Of a stretch of DNA of 64,000 nt, positions 35,833 through 46,156 are shown piece after piece. Made by a program: the position numbers and the translations under genes. The notes beneath the pieces are model-generated. The model worked only from the letters and a program-made list of their open reading frames with translations, did no database searches and was not told where the DNA came from. Numbering within the stretch: the first letter of the stretch is position 1; each line of letters starts with the position of its first letter. Source of the DNA: an uncultured Clostridia bacterium (lineage in GTDB: Bacteria; Bacillota; Clostridia; TANB77; CAG-508); contig CALXVG010000003.1 of NCBI GenBank assembly GCA_944391955.1, positions 47,314 through 111,313 on the forward strand, in the 5' to 3' direction.

Positions 35833-37551
35833 ATGGCAGTTGATACTTCTGTTGTAGATAATAATCCAAAGGTTTTGGAACAAGAAGTTGAATTTGATGA
35901 AGAAGAAGCTTATTTTGAACTTTGCCAAATTATTTCATTTGCACAACAATCTGGAAATTATGCTAAATTTCAAAATGACCTTAATGAATGGAAAAAGCGC
36001 TATCCTGTTGAAAGTTTTAGTGAGAAATATAAATCAAAAATTAGATATTTACTTAGTGAAGAATTTTTAGATTCTATTTTGAAAGATTATTTAGCTTTTG
36101 TGCAGTATTCAAAGTTAGACCCTAGTAAACAGCTTGAAAAATTTAGAAAGATATTTTCTAAAGCAGAACAACATAAAGATGCTAAAAGACTTGATGCTGA
36201 TTTAAAAGCTTTCTATAAAGATTATCCATTATCTTATTTACAAGAAAAAATTCCTCATATTGTGTCAAGGCTTACAAGTAAGAGTTATAGAGAAAAAATA
36301 TTACAAAAATTTGATTCTAGTACAGCTTTTGAGGAATATGAAAAAGTAATATATTCACCAACTGGTTATGAATCTGTTTCAGATTTAGAAACTGCTTTAA
36401 ATCCTTTAAAAGAGAAATATCCTGTTGATGATTTTAATGATGAATATCGTCCTAAAATAGAAGCTTTATTGAAAGAAGATGCTTTAAAAAAGGTTATTGA
36501 ATCATCTGCTTTAAATTCTCTAGTTATTGATGATTTAGATGATGGTACAGTTATTGAATTACAAGGAAGAGATTTGCCTAATACTTCTGGAATATTTAAT
36601 CAAAAAACTGCATATTTTGAATTGTTGGAGATTATGAAAAATCCTAACAATATGAATGGAGTGTTTGATTGGACTTATAAATACATGAAATACATTAATC
36701 AATTTGATGATTATCATAAGGGCTTAATTATATCTACATTAGCACCATATTATAAAATTCCAAAGCAAAATGATTATAGAATACCTATTATGAATTCTAA
36801 ATCTCATGATTATTTGTCTTTTAGAGAATATCAATCTATTGACGATATAAAGAAAGATACAATACTTCAATATATTGCAATTCTTTCTACAACAGGTCGC
36901 CTTACTAATGATGATATTGAAAGATTAGAAACAATTCATGATAATTCTATGAAGGCTAAAGCTGTTGATGTTGTTTGTAATGAGGTAAATGTGTTTATAG
37001 AAAAAAATGATAATACTTTAGATTTAACATTGTCAGATCCAGAATATTTTAATGTTCAAAATGCAAATGCTTCTTCGTCTTCATCTTCTGGAACTTCTGG
37101 TGGCGGAGGTACAACCTACTCTACAGTTTCATTAGATATTCAGAAAACTGATACTGGTGTAGAAATTGATGTTGAAGAAAAAACGGAAGAAGATTCAACA
37201 CCTCCTGCAGAAGTGCACATTTCAAACAATGAATATACTAGCAATACTAGTATGGGTGATGAAGAACAACAACATGACATTCAAACTTCGGATGAAGGTA
37301 GAGAAAAACATGTTTCGTTCTTTATTCCTGATGATGATAAGATAGATGATACTCCAGTTGTTAGTTCATCAGAAGCTGAACAAGAAATTGATATACTTCC
37401 TACTACTTCAGGTTCTATATATATTCCTGAAGATGAACATAGTGATTTAGATGATGAATTACAAAAGCCCTTAGCTCCTCCTGAGCAGGAAATACAACAG
37501 AATTTTGGAGCAATTGAAAAAAAAGATAAAGATTTTGGAATAGAATTATAA
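35833..37551 (+). CDS. Unknown 572-aa protein with three internal repeats
   Basis: GGAGG precedes the ATG. The first 230 residues hold three degenerate repeats of about 75-80 aa, each with an L-x5-(Y)P(V/L) core: LNEWKKRYPVESFSEKYKSK, LKAFYKDYPLSYLQEKIPHI and LNPLKEKYPVDDFNDEYRPK. A middle region (250-400) is helical with KYMKYINQFDDYHKG. The last 170 residues are disordered, Ser/Gly/Glu/Asp-rich (SSSSSGTSGGGG, then an acidic tail). No signal peptide, membrane segment or catalytic motif. I do not recognise a family; the look is of a cytoplasmic scaffold. Monocistronic. Confidence 0.75.
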   Translation: MAVDTSVVDNNPKVLEQEVEFDEEEAYFELCQIISFAQQSGNYAKFQNDLNEWKKRYPVESFSEKYKSKIRYLLSEEFLDSILKDYLAFVQYSKLDPSKQLEKFRKIFSKAEQHKDAKRLDADLKAFYKDYPLSYLQEKIPHIVSRLTSKSYREKILQKFDSSTAFEEYEKVIYSPTGYESVSDLETALNPLKEKYPVDDFNDEYRPKIEALLKEDALKKVIESSALNSLVIDDLDDGTVIELQGRDLPNTSGIFNQKTAYFELLEIMKNPNNMNGVFDWTYKYMKYINQFDDYHKGLIISTLAPYYKIPKQNDYRIPIMNSKSHDYLSFREYQSIDDIKKDTILQYIAILSTTGRLTNDDIERLETIHDNSMKAKAVDVVCNEVNVFIEKNDNTLDLTLSDPEYFNVQNANASSSSSSGTSGGGGTTYSTVSLDIQKTDTGVEIDVEEKTEEDSTPPAEVHISNNEYTSNTSMGDEEQQHDIQTSDEGREKHVSFFIPDDDKIDDTPVVSSSEAEQEIDILPTTSGSIYIPEDEHSDLDDELQKPLAPPEQEIQQNFGAIEKKDKDFGIEL

Positions 37552-37553
37552 TA

Positions 37554-37590
37554 TTTAACCCACAGCCAGTATATTCGACTGTGGGTTAAA
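37554..37590. terminator. Bidirectional terminator
   Basis: 12-bp inverted repeat TTTAACCCACAG/CTGTGGGTTAAA between the unknown gene and convergent purB. Confidence 0.75.
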
Positions 37591-37624
37591 CATTCGCTAA
37601 ACGTGTCCCCCATTTGGGATTTTT

Positions 37625-39058
37625 TTAAACTTCTATTTTGGTGTCTATGTTTTTTATTAGTTCTTGATTTTTTTCTAATATTGGGTTTACTTCTTCTTCT
37701 ATAAAGTCTGTTACTTGATTTTTTGCTCTTCCACATAAATTTTCTGGTAATAGTATTCCCATAATTTCTTGTTCTGTTAGACCAAAACTTTCGTCTTCTG
37801 CAATTCTTTGAACTAAATCATTTGGTTTTCCATATTCTTTTACTTGTTTTGCTGCTTCCATTGAGTGTACGCGTATTTTTTCATGTAGTTCTTGTCTGTC
37901 TCCTCCTTTTAAAACAGCATTCATCAAGATTTCTTCTGTTGCCATAAATGGTATTTCTTTCATTATATTTGCTCTTATTACATTTTCATATACTACAATG
38001 TTTTCTGTTATATTTGCATATACTTTTAATATTGCGTCTGTTGCTAAAAATCCCTCTGGAATGCTTATTCTTCTATTTGCTGAATCATCTAATGTTCTTT
38101 CTAACCATTGTGTACTTGATGTTATTTTTGTATCATTTGCTAATACTATAACATGTCTTGCTAATGAATTTATTCTTTCACTTCTCATTGGATTTCTTTT
38201 ATATGCCATTGCTGATGAACCAATTTGATTTTTTTCAAAAGGTTCTTCTAATTCTTTTTCGTGTTGCAATAATCTCATATCATTTGCAAATTTTGATGCG
38301 CTCTCAGCAATTCCAGCAAGTAAATTTAATACTCTTGAATCCATTTTTCTTGTATATGTTTGTCCTGATACTGCAAATGTTTTTTCAAACCCCATTTTAC
38401 TAGCTATTTTTTTGTCTATTTGTTTTACTTTTTCTTCATCTTTAAATAGCTTCATGAAGCTTTCACTTGTTCCTGTTGTTCCTTTACAGCCTAGTAGTTT
38501 TAAGTTTTCTTGAACAAAATCTAGTTCTTTTAAATCTTCTAATAAATCTTGAATCCATAATGTTGCACGTTTTCCAACTGTTGTTAATTGTGCAGGTTGA
38601 AAATGTGTATATCCAAGACAAGGAATATGTTTATTTTTATCTGCAAATTCTTTTAAATTATTTATAACTAATACTAACTTTTGTTTAATTATATCCAATG
38701 CTTGTTTCATCAAAATTACTTCTGTATTGTCTGTTACATAACATGATGTAGCTCCTAGATGTATTATTGGTTTTGCATCTGGGCATTTTTCTCCAAATTC
38801 ATAAACATGTGCCATAACATCATGTCTACATTCTTTTTCTCTGTTGCGAACTACTTCATAATCTATATTATTAACGTTTTCTTTCATTTGATATATTTGT
38901 TCATCTGTTATATTTAAGCCTAATTCTTTTTCTGTTTCTGCTAAAGCTACCCACAACTTTCTCCAAGTTGAATATCTAGAATTATTAGACCAAATATAAT
39001 TCATTTCTTTACTAGCATATCTACCACTTAATGGTGTTTGATAAATATTATTTTCCAT
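37625..39058 (-). CDS. purB: Adenylosuccinate lyase
   Basis: 477 aa, start behind AAGGAGAG. Fumarase-superfamily enzyme acting twice in purine synthesis (SAICAR and adenylosuccinate cleavage). Motifs: RHDVMAHVYEFGE, IHLGATSCYVTDN, YTHFQPAQLTTVGKR and the signature SSAMAYKRNPMRSERI with the catalytic Ser loop. Length close to eukaryote-like PurB of Clostridia. It follows mreC by 12 bp at the position where mreD is usual, and may be co-transcribed with it. Confidence 0.95.
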   Translation of the reverse strand: MENNIYQTPLSGRYASKEMNYIWSNNSRYSTWRKLWVALAETEKELGLNITDEQIYQMKENVNNIDYEVVRNREKECRHDVMAHVYEFGEKCPDAKPIIHLGATSCYVTDNTEVILMKQALDIIKQKLVLVINNLKEFADKNKHIPCLGYTHFQPAQLTTVGKRATLWIQDLLEDLKELDFVQENLKLLGCKGTTGTSESFMKLFKDEEKVKQIDKKIASKMGFEKTFAVSGQTYTRKMDSRVLNLLAGIAESASKFANDMRLLQHEKELEEPFEKNQIGSSAMAYKRNPMRSERINSLARHVIVLANDTKITSSTQWLERTLDDSANRRISIPEGFLATDAILKVYANITENIVVYENVIRANIMKEIPFMATEEILMNAVLKGGDRQELHEKIRVHSMEAAKQVKEYGKPNDLVQRIAEDESFGLTEQEIMGILLPENLCGRAKNQVTDFIEEEVNPILEKNQELIKNIDTKIEV

Positions 39059-39070
39059 TTTACTCTCCTT

Positions 39071-39892
39071 CTATATTTCGCTAACAATAACTAATACAGT
39101 TTCTAATTTTGAAAAATCTACTGATGTTTCTATTATTGCATATTTTTCTGTAATATTTTCTGCTTCTATAATTTCTGTTAATGTTCCTATTTTTAGACCT
39201 TTAGGATACATTCCACCAAGTCCTGATGTTTCAACAGTATCATTTAATACTAAATCCGCTTCTGCTCCAATATATACTGCTTTTAATTTATTTGTTTCAT
39301 TTAGTATTCCTTTAAGCATTACATTATCTCTTGATATACTCATTGTTCCACTTATGCTACTTGCTGTATCTATAATTGGCTGAACTTTTGCAGTATTTTT
39401 TGTGGCAGATATTGTATGTCCTACAATTCCATCAGCTGATATAACTGCCATATTTGCATAGACACCATCATCTGTTCCTACATTTATTACCATAGTTTCG
39501 CTTAAATTGCTTAAATCTTTGCTAATAATATATGCTGGTACAGTTTTATATTCTGTATATTTGTCAGTCAAATCTGCATAAGCTCTTAGTGTTTCGTTTT
39601 CTGCTTTTATTATTTCCAATTCACTAAGTCTTTTCTTTAAATCTTCATTCTCATTTTTTAGTGCTTCATTTTCTGCTTTTAAATTATCTATATTTTCAAA
39701 AAATGAAGTGTTTTTATTTATTCTATTTTTTAAATGTATTAATCCATTTTGAATTGGTACTACCAGTTTGTTAACAGTTCCTTCGATGTATGAGAACTTG
39801 TTAGTATCTGTGTTCGTTAATATTACTAGTATAGTTAAAAGTATTATTGTTACAATACTAACTATAAATTTACTTTTTTTCGTTTTGTTCAT
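39071..39892 (-). CDS. mreC: Rod shape protein MreC
   Basis: 273 aa. Short cytoplasmic tail, one membrane helix (about 8-25), coiled coil (NLKAENEALKNENEDLKKRL, about 68-95), then two beta domains with VINVGTDDGVYANMAVISAD, IVGHTISATKNTAKVQPI and a last strand pair. It links the MreB filament to wall synthases in the periplasm-like space. Ten bp after mreB. mreD is not next to it. Confidence 0.92.
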   Translation of the reverse strand: MNKTKKSKFIVSIVTIILLTILVILTNTDTNKFSYIEGTVNKLVVPIQNGLIHLKNRINKNTSFFENIDNLKAENEALKNENEDLKKRLSELEIIKAENETLRAYADLTDKYTEYKTVPAYIISKDLSNLSETMVINVGTDDGVYANMAVISADGIVGHTISATKNTAKVQPIIDTASSISGTMSISRDNVMLKGILNETNKLKAVYIGAEADLVLNDTVETSGLGGMYPKGLKIGTLTEIIEAENITEKYAIIETSVDFSKLETVLVIVSEI

Positions 39893-39901
39893 TATTTCCC
39901 C

Positions 39902-40927
39902 TTACTTTCTCTTTTTTGCATTTATTAAAACTGTCTTTAATTTTTCTAAATCTGCAAGAGTTTTTTCAGTTCCTTTTACTACACATTCTGTTGGGTTTTC
40001 TGCTACATACACTGGCATTTTTGTTTTTAAACTTATTAATTTATCTAAATTTCTTATTAATGCTCCTCCACCTGCTAATACTATTCCTCTTTCTACTATA
40101 TCTGATGCTAATTCTGGTGGGGTTTTTTCTAATGTCATCTTTATTACATCTACAATTTCTGCAATTGATGATTCCATTGCTTCTTGTATTTGAGATGATT
40201 TAACTACAACATGTTTTGGAAGTCCTGTTGTTAAGCTTCTTCCTTTTACTTCCATACTTAGTTCTGTCATTAAAGACATTGCTGAACCTATTTGCATTTT
40301 AACATCTTCAGCTGTTGTTTCTCCTATGGCAATTCCTTCTTCTCTTTTTAAATAATTTATTATATCTTCATTTAATTCATCACCAGCAATTCTTATTGAA
40401 TTACTTACAACAATTCCACCTAATGATATAACTGCAACTTCTGTTGTTCCTCCACCAATATCTACTATAATATTGCCATTTGGAGTTGCTACATCTAGTC
40501 CAGCACCTATTGCTGCTGCCATTGGTTCTTCTATTAAAAACACTTCTTTTGCTCCTGCTGTTATTATTGATTCTTCAACAGCCCTTTCTTCTACTTCTGT
40601 AATTCCTGAAGGAACACCAACTACAACTCTTGGTCTACCTACATTATATCTTTGGCAAACTCTGCCAACAATGTTCTTAAGTAAAATTTGGGTTGCTTTA
40701 AAATCAGCAATTACCCCGTCTTGAAGTGGTCTAATTGCTTTTATTTCTTTTGGTGTTCTACCTAACATTTCTTTTGCCTCATAACCTGTTGCTAGTAGTG
40801 CACCTGTTTCTGTATCTAGCGATACAACTGCTGGTTCATTTAATACTATTCCTCTTCCTTTAATTGTTACTAATATATTTGCTGTTCCTAAATCTATTCC
40901 TATATCTTTCCCATTTAAACTAAACAA
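39902..40927 (-). CDS. mreB: Rod shape actin homologue MreB
   Basis: 341 aa, TTG start behind GAGGAGAAG. Actin-fold motifs: GIDLGTANILV (phosphate 1), VVGVPSGITEVEERAV, IGGGTTEVAVISLGGIV (phosphate 2), GAGLDVATPNG and the adenosine motif LAGGGALIRNLD. Polymerises under the membrane and guides elongation. Standard length. Between radC and mreC, a common arrangement in Bacillota. Confidence 0.96.
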   Translation of the reverse strand: MFSLNGKDIGIDLGTANILVTIKGRGIVLNEPAVVSLDTETGALLATGYEAKEMLGRTPKEIKAIRPLQDGVIADFKATQILLKNIVGRVCQRYNVGRPRVVVGVPSGITEVEERAVEESIITAGAKEVFLIEEPMAAAIGAGLDVATPNGNIIVDIGGGTTEVAVISLGGIVVSNSIRIAGDELNEDIINYLKREEGIAIGETTAEDVKMQIGSAMSLMTELSMEVKGRSLTTGLPKHVVVKSSQIQEAMESSIAEIVDVIKMTLEKTPPELASDIVERGIVLAGGGALIRNLDKLISLKTKMPVYVAENPTECVVKGTEKTLADLEKLKTVLINAKKRK

Positions 40928-40937
40928 TTTCTTCTCC

Positions 40938-41621
40938 TCATTTCTTACTTAATAAACTTTCATAATTTTCATCGCCCAATATGATATGATCTAAAAGTTC
41001 AATTCCAAGTAATTGTGCCGCATCAAATATTCTATCTGTAACTCTATAATCACCTTGACTTGGTGTTGCATCTCCACTTGGATGATTATGAATAAGTATT
41101 ATTTTTGGGGCTTGCATTTTTATTGCTTCTGATAAAACATCTTTTGGTTCTATACAAGCAAAATTACTGCCACCTAAAGAAATGTCTACAATTCTTAATA
41201 CAACATTTTTTATATTTAATATTAAAACTTTTGCGACTTCTCTTTTTTCATATTTTAATTCTGGCATTAATAAGTTTGCAACATCTTTTGGTGTTCTTAT
41301 TATGCTTTTCTTATTGTCAATTGGTCTTGAAATACGTTTAGTGAGTTCGCATATTGCCTTTAGTTGTAAAGCTTTTACTTTGCCAATTCCTTTTATTTGC
41401 ATAAATTCCTCTATTGCTATTTCTTGTAAAAATCTTAAGTTTTCTGTTCTTACACTTTTGTTTAAATTTAGAATCCTTTGTGCAATTGATATTGATGATT
41501 CTTCTTTTGTTCCAGTTTTTATTATTATTGCCAATAATTCTGCATTTGATAAGCTTTCTGCTCCATATTTTTCTAATTTTTCATATGGTCTTTCTGATAG
41601 GGGTAATTCTTTTATTTTCAT
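40938..41621 (-). CDS. radC: RadC/DUF2466 JAB-domain protein
   Basis: 227 aa. N-terminal helix-hairpin-helix-like region (SNAELLAIIIKTGTKE, IKGIGKVKAL) and a JAB1/MPN metalloprotease-like domain with the metal motif HNHPSGDATPSQGD. Called RadC by history; a repair role was disproved for E. coli and the function is open. Standard position before mreB. Confidence 0.93.
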   Translation of the reverse strand: MKIKELPLSERPYEKLEKYGAESLSNAELLAIIIKTGTKEESSISIAQRILNLNKSVRTENLRFLQEIAIEEFMQIKGIGKVKALQLKAICELTKRISRPIDNKKSIIRTPKDVANLLMPELKYEKREVAKVLILNIKNVVLRIVDISLGGSNFACIEPKDVLSEAIKMQAPKIILIHNHPSGDATPSQGDYRVTDRIFDAAQLLGIELLDHIILGDENYESLLSKK

Positions 41622-41680
41622 AAATTTTCCTTCCTATCTTTCCTTTTTCCTTCCTTTACTTATCATCTATATTAATCATC

Positions 41681-41938
41681 TTAGATTTTACGATATATAA
41701 ATATTGCTATTGCCATTCCTATGATACTTGCTATATTGATTTTAAACATTAAAGCAAATGTTATGTTTAATATATTTAAGTCTAGTTCTACTGGTGAGCT
41801 TAGCCCAAAACTTTCACCATATGATAGCCACCATAGAAAATCTACTCTTGAAGCTAGTTCTCCTAATAATCCTCCAATTACTAATCCTGATAATATAAAT
41901 ATTAATAAAATCCATATATTTTTTTCTCTTGTTGCCAT
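41681..41938 (-). CDS. DUF4321 membrane protein
   Basis: 85 aa with GGGAGG upstream. Two membrane helices (about 8-30 and 58-80), with the family pattern GLVIGGLLGELAS and a final FKINIASIIGMAIAIFIYRKI. DUF4321 proteins lie just before radC-mreBC in many Clostridia; function unknown. First gene of the radC-mreB-mreC run (59-bp gap). Confidence 0.85.
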   Translation of the reverse strand: MATREKNIWILLIFILSGLVIGGLLGELASRVDFLWWLSYGESFGLSSPVELDLNILNITFALMFKINIASIIGMAIAIFIYRKI

Positions 41939-42155
41939 GTTTGTTCCTCCCTCATTTGTTCCTTTTTACCAACATTATTATACCTATTTTTACGCATTTT
42001 TTCAATATATATTAAGTATTTTTTTAGATTTGTATATAACACTTTATTTTTTATTTTGTTTATGTTATAATTTCTAAGTCATTTTTAACGTTTTCTTAAT
42101 TTTTTTAATATATTATAATAACGATTTTAAATAAATATTTACCAAAATTTTATCA

Positions 42156-42184
42156 TTTAAAATTTGTATATTTAATGCTATAAT
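42156..42184 (+). promoter_or_regulatory. Promoter of the MecA-like gene (extended -10)
   Basis: TTTAAA (42156-42161), 17-bp spacer and TATAAT (42179-42184) preceded by TGC, an extended -10. About 17 bp before GGAGG. Confidence 0.6.
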
Positions 42185-42213
42185 ATTATTAAAATACTTT
42201 GGAGGTTTATTTA

Positions 42214-42840
42214 ATGCGAATTGAAAAATTGAATGAAGATAAAATTAGAATTTTTTTTAATATTGATGATTTAATTGAAAAAAATATAGATTTACATACA
42301 TTTATGTCTAATTCTATGGAAACACAAGACTTATTTTTAGATATGTTAGACAAAGCAGAATCTGAATTAGGTTTTAATACAAAAAATTATAAATTGATAA
42401 TAGAAGCTCTAGCTTCTTCTGAAGGTAATTTTATTATAACTGTAACTAGAATGTTGCCAACAAATGAAAATGGATTATCTAGAAAGAAAAAAACAGTTAA
42501 AACAAAAATTAAATCTGTTATTCCAAATAAATTATTATCAGCAAATATGTTTAATAGTTTTGATGATTTTTGTTCTTTTTGTACATATGTAAAAAATAGT
42601 GATATATTACCTAAAAACAAGCTAAAATCTGCTTCTTTGATTCTATATAATGATAAATATTATTTAATATTTACTAATTTAAAATTAGAAATTAAAGAGT
42701 TTAAATCACTTTATTCTACACTTACAGAATTTAGTTCTGCTGTGAAAAATAGTATTGTTTTTGAAAGAAAGCTTACAGAATATGGTAAAGTTATTTTCAA
42801 AAAAGATGCCATAAATGAATGTATTAAGTATTTTTGTTAA
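42214..42840 (+). CDS. MecA-like adaptor protein
   Basis: 208 aa from ATG 42214, 8 nt after GGAGG; the in-frame TTG at 42199 overlaps that site and is rejected. The N-terminal MRIEKLNEDKIRIFFNIDDL and the helical segment FMSNSMETQDLFLDMLDKAE match MecA/YpbH, adaptors that bring substrates to ClpC. The middle is basic (SRKKKTVKTKIKSV); the C-terminal domain with FDDFCSFCTYVKN and YYLIFTNLKLEIKEF carries the usual clp-binding fold. Family membership is good, the substrate unknown. Confidence 0.75.
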   Translation: MRIEKLNEDKIRIFFNIDDLIEKNIDLHTFMSNSMETQDLFLDMLDKAESELGFNTKNYKLIIEALASSEGNFIITVTRMLPTNENGLSRKKKTVKTKIKSVIPNKLLSANMFNSFDDFCSFCTYVKNSDILPKNKLKSASLILYNDKYYLIFTNLKLEIKEFKSLYSTLTEFSSAVKNSIVFERKLTEYGKVIFKKDAINECIKYFC

Positions 42841-42842
42841 TA

Positions 42843-42871
42843 AAAAAATCTCCAATATATGGAGATTTTTT
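42843..42871. terminator. Bidirectional terminator
   Basis: 11-bp stem AAAAAATCTCC/GGAGATTTTTT with 7-nt loop between mecA-like and ftsH (convergent). Confidence 0.85.
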
Positions 42872-42885
42872 ATTATTAATTATTT

Positions 42886-44688
42886 TTATTCTGCAAATAT
42901 TGCATCAAATTCATCGCCTTCTATTTTTTCTTGTTCTAATAATTTATTTGCTACAGCATGTAATTTGTCACTATGCATTGTTAATAGTTCTTTTGCTTTA
43001 TTATATGCATTGTCAATTATTTTTTTAACTTCTTCATCTATTTTTGCAGATGTTTCTTCACTATAATTTCTAGTTTGTGTCCAATCCCTTCCTAAAAATA
43101 CTTCTTCCTGTCCTGAACCAAATGTTATTGTTCCTAATCTTTCGCTCATACCATATTTAGTTACCATATCTCTAGCTATTTTTGAAGCTCTTTCTATATC
43201 ATTACTTGCTCCTGTAGATATATCATCTAATACTATACTTTCTGCAACTCTACCTCCTAATAATGATATAATTGATTCTTCCATTTCTACTTTTGACATG
43301 AAATTTTTATCTTCATCTGGTCTATACATTGTATATCCTCCTGCCATTCCTCTTGGCACTATAGATATTTGATGTATCATATTTTGTGTTGGTAAATAAT
43401 GGCTTACTACCGCATGCCCTGCTTCATGGAATGCAACTAGTTTGTTTTCTTTTTCATTTCTTACCCTACTCTTTTTCTCTGGTCCCATTGTAACTTTTAT
43501 CATGGCATCTTCTACATCTTGCATATTTATCTCTTGTTTATCTCTTCTTGCTGCTAATAATGATGCTTCATTCATTATGTTTTCTAAGTCTGCACCTGAA
43601 AATCCAACTGTATTTTTTGCTATAATTCTTAAGTCTACATCATCACCTAATTTTTTGTGTCTGCTGTGAACTTCTAGTATTGCTTCTCTTGCTTTTGCAT
43701 CTGGTGGTGAAACTACTATTTGTCTATCAAATCTTCCTGGTCTTAATAATGCTTTGTCTAAAACATCTGGTCTATTTGTAGCTGCAATAACTATTACTCC
43801 TTCATTTTCTGAGAAGCCATCCATCTCAACAAGCAATTGGTTTAATGTTTGTTCTCTTTCATCATGTCCGCCACCAAGTCCTGCTCCTCTTTGACGTCCT
43901 ACTGCATCTATCTCATCTATAAATATAATACATGGTGCATTTCTTTTTGCTTGGTCAAATAAGTCTCTTACTCTTGATGCTCCAACACCAACAAACATTT
44001 CTACAAAGTCAGAACCACTTATTATGAAAAATGGTACTCCTGCTTCTCCTGCAATTGCTTTTGCAAGTAATGTTTTTCCTGTTCCTGGGTGTCCTACTAA
44101 TAATACTCCTTTAGGAATTCTTGCTCCCATATCTGTAAATTTCTTTGGAGATTTTAGGAATTCTACAATTTCTTGTAATTCTTCTTTCTCTTCATCTACT
44201 CCTGCTACATCTTTAAATGTTATTTTAGCTTTATCTGTTGTTCCTATCACCTTAGCTCTGCTTTTTCCAAATGTCATGGTTTTATTTCCATTGCCTTGAG
44301 AATTATTCATTAGCAAGAACCAGAATAGTAATAAAACTATTACTATTGCAAATGGTGAAAGCAGACTTAAAATTGTAATCCACATTGATTGTGATTTTTC
44401 TTCAAATGTAAAATTTTTTGATACTATATCATCACTTATTTCTGCCATAAATGCATCTAAACTTGGTATATTTACTTCTTTTTCTACATTAGAATTTTTT
44501 AGTTTTACATATGCTTTTTTACCATCTGATTGTAATTCTATACTTTCAACTTTAGTATTTTCAATTGCTATCATTAGTTCATCATAAGTCATTTTCGTCT
44601 CAGAATTTTCTAATACCGATGATATAAGCACTATACATATAATGCCCATTATCAACCATATTGCCAATGTTTTCAGACTATTTTTCAT
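42886..44688 (-). CDS. ftsH: ATP-dependent zinc metalloprotease FtsH
   Basis: 600 aa. Two membrane helices (about 7-25 and 105-127) around an extracytoplasmic domain, then an AAA domain with Walker A GHPGTGKT (His where Pro is usual), Walker B FIDEID, the second region of homology [19 protein letters not shown], and the zinc motif HEAGH with a later Asp. Degrades membrane and regulatory proteins. Follows tilS by 65 bp; the usual hpt gene between them is missing. Confidence 0.96.
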   Translation of the reverse strand: MKNSLKTLAIWLIMGIICIVLISSVLENSETKMTYDELMIAIENTKVESIELQSDGKKAYVKLKNSNVEKEVNIPSLDAFMAEISDDIVSKNFTFEEKSQSMWITILSLLSPFAIVIVLLLFWFLLMNNSQGNGNKTMTFGKSRAKVIGTTDKAKITFKDVAGVDEEKEELQEIVEFLKSPKKFTDMGARIPKGVLLVGHPGTGKTLLAKAIAGEAGVPFFIISGSDFVEMFVGVGASRVRDLFDQAKRNAPCIIFIDEIDAVGRQRGAGLGGGHDEREQTLNQLLVEMDGFSENEGVIVIAATNRPDVLDKALLRPGRFDRQIVVSPPDAKAREAILEVHSRHKKLGDDVDLRIIAKNTVGFSGADLENIMNEASLLAARRDKQEINMQDVEDAMIKVTMGPEKKSRVRNEKENKLVAFHEAGHAVVSHYLPTQNMIHQISIVPRGMAGGYTMYRPDEDKNFMSKVEMEESIISLLGGRVAESIVLDDISTGASNDIERASKIARDMVTKYGMSERLGTITFGSGQEEVFLGRDWTQTRNYSEETSAKIDEEVKKIIDNAYNKAKELLTMHSDKLHAVANKLLEQEKIEGDEFDAIFAE

Positions 44689-44753
44689 TAATTAACTCTC
44701 CTTCTCTTGTTTTATTTTAATTATATAAACTCCACTATAATATAGCATACCAT

Positions 44754-45755
44754 TTATTTAATTTCAAGCTTTTTTGTTTTAATAAAATGTATTTTTCCCT
44801 TACCTACATAAACTTTTATTTCTTTAGTTGGATTTAGGTATTTATTGCCTATATTATTTCCGCATAATTTTATAATATCGTCTATATTAATTTTTTCTAT
44901 TCCATTTGTTGTATGTAAAATTTCATTAATAGTATATAGTATTACTCTTCTTTTTATTACTAATTCTAAATTATTAAATTTTTTTAAGTTTAATATTATT
45001 TCTTCATTTTGATTTTCTATATTTATTTCTTCATAAGTTTTTCTTACTATATTTTCAATATATTCATTTTCTTCTGTTGCTAGTTCTGATAGTCTATTAA
45101 TTGTCTGAATAATATTTTGATTAAATTCTTTTTTTATATATGGAATTAGTTCATTTCTTACTTTGTTTCTACTATATATATTTTCCTGATTTGTTTCATC
45201 ATATTTAGGATTTAAATTGTTTTCTTCACAATATTTTTCTATTTCATCTCTATTTATTTCAATTAATGGTCGTATGTATTTATTATCTCTATTAGCTTCT
45301 ATGCCTTTAAGTCCTGATATTCCACTTCCTCTTATTATGTTTAAAACAACTGTTTCTGCTTTATCATTGCTATTATGTGCTGTTGCTATTTTATTTGATT
45401 TTGTTTGTTCTAACACTTCATTAAAAAAGGCATATCTTTCATTTCGCCCAACTTCTTCTGTTCCTTTTTTTGTTTCTTTTGCAATACTTAAAACATCTAT
45501 CTTTTTTGTAAAACATTTTACATCTATTTTTTTGCAAAATTCCTGAACATATTCTGTTTCTATATCTGCCACTTTTCTTATCATATGATTTACATGTGCT
45601 ACAAATATTTCTATGTTTAGCTCTTTTTTTAGTTCATTTAAAATATGTAATAGGCATATTGAATCTGGCCCTCCTGATACGCCTATTACTATTTTGTCTC
45701 CGCTTTTTATTAAATTATATTTATTAATTGTATTTTTTATTTTGTCTTTTAGCAT
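44754..45755 (-). CDS. tilS: tRNA(Ile)-lysidine synthase
   Basis: 333 aa. PP-loop ATPase SGGPDS near residue 27, then HVNHMIRKVADIETEYVQEF and GHNSNDKAETVV-like AHNSNDKAETVVLNIIRGSG; the C-terminal region is short compared with E. coli. It makes lysidine at position 34 of tRNA-Ile(CAU) so that it reads AUA, which is abundant in this AT-rich genome. Fourth gene after rplI-dnaB-mntA-hepT on the same strand. Confidence 0.93.
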   Translation of the reverse strand: MLKDKIKNTINKYNLIKSGDKIVIGVSGGPDSICLLHILNELKKELNIEIFVAHVNHMIRKVADIETEYVQEFCKKIDVKCFTKKIDVLSIAKETKKGTEEVGRNERYAFFNEVLEQTKSNKIATAHNSNDKAETVVLNIIRGSGISGLKGIEANRDNKYIRPLIEINRDEIEKYCEENNLNPKYDETNQENIYSRNKVRNELIPYIKKEFNQNIIQTINRLSELATEENEYIENIVRKTYEEINIENQNEEIILNLKKFNNLELVIKRRVILYTINEILHTTNGIEKINIDDIIKLCGNNIGNKYLNPTKEIKVYVGKGKIHFIKTKKLEIK

Positions 45756-45769
45756 ATATTCTCCTAGTT

Positions 45770-46156
45770 TTAGATATTTTCTATTTTATCTTTTAATTTT
45801 ATAAGAAGATTTATATATTCATTTTTTATTTTATTATATATTTCTCGTGAAGATTTTTCGTCATATAGATGTGATAAACTATTTCTTGCTAGCATCATGT
45901 TAATCCATTCTTCTCCATCTTCTATTAATCCTTGTTTAAATCCATTTTGTATTGTTTCTCGTGGACTTCCTGTTATTTCTGCCATTCCCATATATTCTAG
46001 ATAATATTTTACTAATTTCCATGCAAGCTCAAAAGTAAATTCAAATCTATGTAATGAACCATCTATAACAAATTCTGTTGGTTCTTGTTCTAATGCTTCT
46101 TGTAGTCTTTCTAATGCATTAAAAAAATCTTCTTTTTTTTGAATAAATCTATCCAA
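45770..46156 (-). CDS. hepT: HepT-like protein of a HEPT/MNT module (HI0074 family)
   Basis: 128 aa, all helical. HI0074-type nucleotidyltransferase partner with FEFTFELAWKLVKYYLEYMG, SPRETIQNGFKQGLI and the R-x4-H motif in RNSLSHLYD, the RNase centre of HepT toxins. Its start overlaps mntA by 8 bp. In characterised pairs the HEPT toxin is controlled by AMP addition from the MNT partner at the Tyr of the RX4HxY motif; here the motif reads H-L-Y, so the target Tyr is present. Toxin-antitoxin activity is inferred, not shown. Confidence 0.82.
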   Translation of the reverse strand: MDRFIQKKEDFFNALERLQEALEQEPTEFVIDGSLHRFEFTFELAWKLVKYYLEYMGMAEITGSPRETIQNGFKQGLIEDGEEWINMMLARNSLSHLYDEKSSREIYNKIKNEYINLLIKLKDKIENI

